DNA from: a virus
Reading direction: 5' to 3' (one strand)
Virus record (IMG/VR): IMGVR_UViG_3300009034_000010
Span: 1-64,000 of that record
Length of the DNA stretch: 64,000 nucleotides
This document shows positions 60,602 through 64,000 of this stretch, piece by piece. How positions within the stretch are numbered: position 1 is the stretch's first letter; each line of letters opens with the position of its first letter. The notes under the pieces are model-generated. The model saw only the letters and a list, made by a program, of their open reading frames with translations, was not told where the DNA came from and did no database searches. The position numbers were made by a program, and so were the translations under genes.

Positions 60602-61137
60602 TGAAGCGTCCTTCTTGGGAACAGTATTTTATGATGTTGGCTAAATTAGCAGCGACTCGATCCACATGTATATCAAGGCCGGTAGGGGCTGTTCTCGTAA
60701 AAAATAATCATGTACTGGCTACAGGATATAACGGGTCTGTCTCAGGTGCTCCGCATTGTATTGAACAAGAACGTTGTTATAGAAGACAACAAAATGTTTC
60801 AGATGATGTTAAGCATTTGTATTGCAGGTCAAGTCACGCTGAAGCTAATATAGTGGCTCAGGCTGCCAAATATGCTATAGATTCTTTTAATAGCAACCTC
60901 TTCATCACTTTATACCCATGCTATACTTGCTATAAGCTCCTTTGCACTGCCGGTATTAGAACTATTTATTATGAAAGTAAGTATGAGTCCGTCAATGTTA
61001 ATGCTAACTTCAATAAACTTTTCGTAGAAAACGGTCCTATACAATTTTTTAAGTTGACAATTGATCCCGATACTTTACAATATATTATGAATCGTATTAT
61101 AGGACCAACATCTGTTAGAAATTTGAAATCGGAGTAA
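60598..61137 (+). CDS. dCMP deaminase
   Basis: A 179-residue zinc deaminase that makes dUMP from dCMP. H80-A-E82 is in LYCRSSHAEANIVAQA, and C108/C111 in TLYPCYTCYKLLCTAGI. GAPHCIEQERCYRR is a usual insert of dCMP deaminases. Works together with thymidylate synthase to supply dTMP. Confidence 0.9.
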   Translation: MMKRPSWEQYFMMLAKLAATRSTCISRPVGAVLVKNNHVLATGYNGSVSGAPHCIEQERCYRRQQNVSDDVKHLYCRSSHAEANIVAQAAKYAIDSFNSNLFITLYPCYTCYKLLCTAGIRTIYYESKYESVNVNANFNKLFVENGPIQFFKLTIDPDTLQYIMNRIIGPTSVRNLKSE

Positions 61138-61140
61138 ATT

Positions 61141-61653
61141 ATGGATTATGGCGGATATCAACCAAAAGAACAAGTACCAAGTATAATAGATCCTAAATTT
61201 TTAGATTGGTCTAAGACTAAACTTTTCAATATAGGAGAATATGTCCAAGGAATTTATAAAGAAGAAGTTACTTTTGAAGAAACTATTAAGGGTGTTAACG
61301 ATATTCTTTATAATATGTGTAAACATTGCAGTCCTATTAAAATGAAACCTTTTACCTTCAATAAATCTTGTTTAGAAGGTGGAAACTGGTTTTTAGGAAA
61401 GTATCGTTGGTATCCTGGTCTTGTAAGAGTTCAAGGAACAGGGGAGTCAGTTCCTGATTATTTGGCTTTAGGTGTTATAATATATGACGTTACCTGTATT
61501 AAAGGTAGAATAACACGTAAAGATGATTTCTTTTTGGCATATGAATACATGAATCATTCCCTTGAAACTATTGAGGCGTATAAAAAATGCGTGAAGATTT
61601 TGCCAGAACTAATAGTGGCTTACGTAAAGTATATTATAGAGACCGTGAAATAA
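61141..61653 (+). CDS. Unknown protein
   Basis: A 170-residue protein (MDYGGYQPKEQVPSIIDPKF). It contains CKHC near residue 60. No recognised domain. Its end overlaps the next gene by 67 bp. Confidence 0.45.
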   Translation: MDYGGYQPKEQVPSIIDPKFLDWSKTKLFNIGEYVQGIYKEEVTFEETIKGVNDILYNMCKHCSPIKMKPFTFNKSCLEGGNWFLGKYRWYPGLVRVQGTGESVPDYLALGVIIYDVTCIKGRITRKDDFFLAYEYMNHSLETIEAYKKCVKILPELIVAYVKYIIETVK

Positions 61654-62219
61654 TAGGTCATAATTGTTTTACAGAAGAACAAGTAGAAGCTGAATTTGAA
61701 AATTATCTTATTAATCCTATGGCTTCTTATCTCAGATATGCTTTTCCTTTAGTTAAACGAATTTGGGCAAGTTCGGAAAACAAATATCATAGAGGTTTAA
61801 GGCACACACCTATACCAAATCTTAATTATGAGGGACCAGATGACGGACAAGCCGTGCGGGATATATTGAGAAAAAGGCTCCTTCGAGACGTAAGACCGGT
61901 TTCCAGTTATGGGACATTGTGCTCGATTAAGGAGTTAGAAAAGTCTCAACGGTGTCCTGAGTTTTTCAAATTGATGAATAACCGAATGGTTATGGGTGCT
62001 TTCCGCTATGGAAAATTATCAGCACAGAAGAACTCTGACGTAAAATACGATAATATTGCCTCAATACGTAAGAGACTAACCCTTTATGAAGAAACAGGCA
62101 ATTTAGAGCATCTGGTGGACTGTGGGAACCTTTGTATGATAGAATATATGATTGGAAATCATCCTAAAAAGCATTTTAGTTCTATTGATGATGGAGATCA
62201 TCATGCAGAACTTAAATGA
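61587..62219 (+). CDS. Unknown phage protein with a capsid-like segment
   Basis: A 210-residue protein. The C-terminal part has SIRKRLTLYEETGNLEHLVD, a pattern seen in a group of phage hypothetical proteins. Residues 48-63 (YLRYAFPLVKRIWASS) are nearly the same as residues 88-103 of the major capsid protein (FLKFAFPLVRRIWAKS). The function is unknown. The HNH gene begins before its end. Confidence 0.5.
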   Translation: MREDFARTNSGLRKVYYRDREIIGHNCFTEEQVEAEFENYLINPMASYLRYAFPLVKRIWASSENKYHRGLRHTPIPNLNYEGPDDGQAVRDILRKRLLRDVRPVSSYGTLCSIKELEKSQRCPEFFKLMNNRMVMGAFRYGKLSAQKNSDVKYDNIASIRKRLTLYEETGNLEHLVDCGNLCMIEYMIGNHPKKHFSSIDDGDHHAELK

Positions 62220-62727
62220 CGAAAAATGGCAAAATATAAAAGACTATGAAGGCTTGTATCAAGTTAGTACATTAGGAAGAGTCAAAAGTTTAGGAAGAAG
62301 AACACGGTGGGGCTTTATTCATAGAGACTTAATCTTAAAACCTAATCTTGATAATTACGGTTATGCTTATGTTAATCTATACAATGGCACAAAAAGAAAA
62401 TCAATAAAAGTACATAGGCTTGTTGCAATAACTTTTATAGCTAACCCTCATAATAAACCACAAGTTAATCATAAAGATGGGATTAAAATTAAAAATGAGG
62501 TAACTAATCTTGAATGGGCTACTCAAATTGAGAATATAACACATAGACAAACAGTATTAAATATTCATTATAGAGGTGACGATGTCAATACAGCTAAATT
62601 AATTGAGAAATCTGTTCTTCATATACGGAACAGTAAGAAATCGTTATGTCAGTTGGCAGAGAAGTATCATGTTTGTAAGTCTACAATACATAGGATAAAA
62701 AATAGAGAGACTTGGAAGCATATTTAG
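62203..62727 (+). CDS. NUMOD4/HNH homing endonuclease
   Basis: A 174-residue endonuclease from the ATG at 62203 (MQNLNDEKWQNIKDYEGLYQ). HRLVAITFIANPHNKPQVNH, KDGIKIKNEVTNLEWATQIE and C-terminal KLIEKSVLHIRNSKKSLCQL ... YHVCKSTIHRIKNRETWKH are the three expected parts. Overlaps the previous gene by 17 bp. Confidence 0.87.
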   Translation: MQNLNDEKWQNIKDYEGLYQVSTLGRVKSLGRRTRWGFIHRDLILKPNLDNYGYAYVNLYNGTKRKSIKVHRLVAITFIANPHNKPQVNHKDGIKIKNEVTNLEWATQIENITHRQTVLNIHYRGDDVNTAKLIEKSVLHIRNSKKSLCQLAEKYHVCKSTIHRIKNRETWKHI

Positions 62728-62754
62728 AGCTACTGTGAAGAAATAAGTGGAATT

Positions 62755-63066
62755 ATGAATCATATAAACCCTTTTATCATGTTCGAATGCTATGCTAAAT
62801 GTTATTCAGAATTTATTGAAAAATATCTGAAGTTTCTTAAAGAATTTGTGCACGATGACGGAGTTCACGATACAGACAAAGTAGAGTACCCAATTTGTCC
62901 ATGGTGTGACAGGGAATATAAGAATTACGAAGATTTTATGTTGGATAATTTTCAAGTTTTATGTTGTAGAAAAAATATGAATAAAGAATTCACTGTAGTT
63001 CGACATACTGTAATGTCTTATAGTACCCATAGAATAGATAAAAGTAAGTATAGGAGAAGAAAGTGA
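62755..63066 (+). CDS. Small Cys-containing protein
   Basis: A 103-residue protein with CPWC and a later CC pair (YPICPWCDREYKNYEDFMLD, VLCCRKNMNKEF), a possible zinc site, and a basic end. Overlaps the next gene by 4 bp. Confidence 0.5.
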   Translation: MNHINPFIMFECYAKCYSEFIEKYLKFLKEFVHDDGVHDTDKVEYPICPWCDREYKNYEDFMLDNFQVLCCRKNMNKEFTVVRHTVMSYSTHRIDKSKYRRRK

Positions 63067-63281
63067 ATAATATTGAACCTTTAAGGTTTTATCAACTTGA
63101 AGGAAAAGTAAGAGATCTTGGAGAAGAAGTCGAGAGACTTAAAAATCAAATTATAGCTGGTCTTAAATTACCAGATGACGTAGTTTTGGCAGAATCTAAA
63201 AGAACCTCTAAAGCAGCAATTGAAGAGGTTCAACTTCAAGGGCTTAAAAATAAAATATCAAAAATGAATCATACAGTATAA
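63063..63281 (+). CDS. Small helical protein
   Basis: A 72-residue protein from GTG 63063 (coiled coil near RDLGEEVERLKNQI). No recognised domain. Confidence 0.45.
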   Translation: MNNIEPLRFYQLEGKVRDLGEEVERLKNQIIAGLKLPDDVVLAESKRTSKAAIEEVQLQGLKNKISKMNHTV

Positions 63282-63418
63282 GTTAAATCCCATCCCTCTC
63301 ACGAATATGGCAGTATTAGTAGTGACGGCCTCGTAAAGTCGAGTGATATGTACCTCTTGACCCGTAGGTACTTAAAGGGTTTAAATAAACGGGTCCAACC
63401 GCTGTTTAGGAGATTAAT
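63282..63418 (+). ncRNA. Candidate structured RNA with pseudoknot-like folding
   Basis: A 137-bp gap without a gene, with better pairing potential than its neighbours. GTACC (63350-63354) pairs with GGTAC (63367-63371), while GACCCGT (63359-63365), inside that loop, can pair with ACGGGTC (63389-63395), which is an H-type pseudoknot. A further small stem is CTCG/CGAG (63330-63343). It could be a leader or a small RNA. No known class is recognised. Confidence 0.4.
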
Positions 63419-63616
63419 ATGGCTAATGTTAGAACTTTTGTAAAGAATGTAAAACCTTACTGTAGGGAACACGGACTTATGGAAGGTTGGGATCCTGATA
63501 ATTTTACTTTCTATTGTAAAACATGCGAAGTTGCTACAGGTACCGAGGAAATACAGAAAAATTGTTATGCTCCTCATTTCTATGAACAAAAGAATCCTTT
63601 TATAGAGTTTAAATGA
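63419..63616 (+). CDS. Small zinc ribbon-like protein
   Basis: A 65-residue protein with a CREHG motif, CKTC and a later Cys (YCREHGLMEGWDPDNFTFYC, CKTCEVAT). Likely zinc-binding. AGGAGAT before the ATG. Its stop overlaps the RNase H start by 4 bp. Confidence 0.55.
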   Translation: MANVRTFVKNVKPYCREHGLMEGWDPDNFTFYCKTCEVATGTEEIQKNCYAPHFYEQKNPFIEFK

Positions 63617-64000
63617 AGCTTATCGAGATTTATACTGACGGAGCTTGTAGCGGAAATCCGGGTCCTGGTGGTTGGGGTGCGATTCTACTTTATAAGCAAA
63701 CTGAAGAACGATGGAGAAAATTAGAGATATCGTGTGGGTATCGACATACTACAAATAATCGTATGGAACTTACAGCGGCAATAGAAGCGCTAAAACGGTT
63801 AAAACCTTCTGATTGTAACGTTAAATTGTATAGTGATAGTCAGTACATGGTAAGTGCTTTTAATAGTTGCTGGATTCATAAATGGGTAAAGAATGGTTGG
63901 ATGAATACCAAATTTCAACCAATAGTAAATAAAGATTTGTGGGAAGAACTTCTTTTCCTTCATAATCGACATGATATTGAGTGGATAAAAATAAAAGGAC
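63613..64000 (+). CDS. rnhA: RNase HI, cut by the window end
   Basis: About 129 residues are seen (starts MKLIEIYTDGACSGNPGPGG). The first three catalytic acids are present: Asp in YTDGACSGNP, Glu in NNRMELTAAIEALKRL and Asp in KLYSDSQYMVSAF. The sequence runs to IEWIKIKG, where the last His and Asp motif would start. It removes RNA primers at the fork. Confidence 0.88.
   Translation, partial: MKLIEIYTDGACSGNPGPGGWGAILLYKQTEERWRKLEISCGYRHTTNNRMELTAAIEALKRLKPSDCNVKLYSDSQYMVSAFNSCWIHKWVKNGWMNTKFQPIVNKDLWEELLFLHNRHDIEWIKIKG

Noticed and set aside
1-64000. Temperate phage functions (integrase, repressor, att site)
   Set aside because: No tyrosine or serine integrase, CI-like repressor or att-like repeat was found in the window.

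Overview
This window is part of the genome of a tailed double-stranded DNA bacteriophage (Caudoviricetes). It is AT-rich and densely coded, with many ATGA-type overlaps. There is no integrase, repressor or host chromosomal gene in view, so a lytic lifestyle is likely (inference). The host cannot be named. A low-GC host that can supply adenosylcobalamin fits the AT-rich sequence and the class II ribonucleotide reductase. The head genes resemble the T4 gp20/gp21/gp23 type. There is a tail tube gene, a tail assembly chaperone frameshift pair and the start of a probable tape measure gene, but no sheath gene, which slightly favours a siphovirus-like tail.

Layout. Positions 1-32819 are all on the minus strand and hold the late genes, read from right to left: a small unknown gene, an SNF2-type helicase, terminase (with a small-subunit-like N-terminus), portal, fibre and adhesin genes, a block of glycosyltransferases with a methyltransferase and an acetyltransferase, minor structural genes, a prohead protease fused to a scaffold, the major capsid protein, a further glycosyltransferase, head-tail joining genes, large adhesins, another glycosyltransferase, tail tube, tail assembly chaperones and tape measure. 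Positions 32820-33230 are a divergent control region with promoters on both strands and three strong dyad structures. Positions 33231-64000 are all on the plus strand and hold replication, recombination and nucleotide metabolism: a gp32-like SSB, class II RNR, a sigma-like protein, RecA/UvsX, SbcCD (gp47/gp46), a resolvase, a UDG-DNA polymerase A fusion, a nuclease/MT-A70 methyltransferase pair, primase, DnaB-type helicase, thymidylate synthase, dCMP deaminase, PurN, five tRNAs, many small zinc-binding or unknown proteins, and RNase HI cut by the window end.

How it fits together. The right half makes nucleotides and replicates and repairs DNA. The left half builds and packages the virion. The most unusual part is that at least eight glycosyltransferases plus two sugar-modifying-type enzymes are placed inside the late structural operon, several next to capsid, tail tube and fibre genes. 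This suggests phage-encoded glycosylation of the virion or of the infected cell surface. Five NUMOD4/HNH homing endonucleases sit at gene junctions. One has left what looks like a primase remnant, and the DNA-binding tail of this family also appears on the sigma-like protein.

Caveat. About eight genes each lie in two reading frames (for example the large adhesins, the RCC1-like protein and the patatin-like gene). Whether this is real decay or sequence error cannot be told from the sequence alone.
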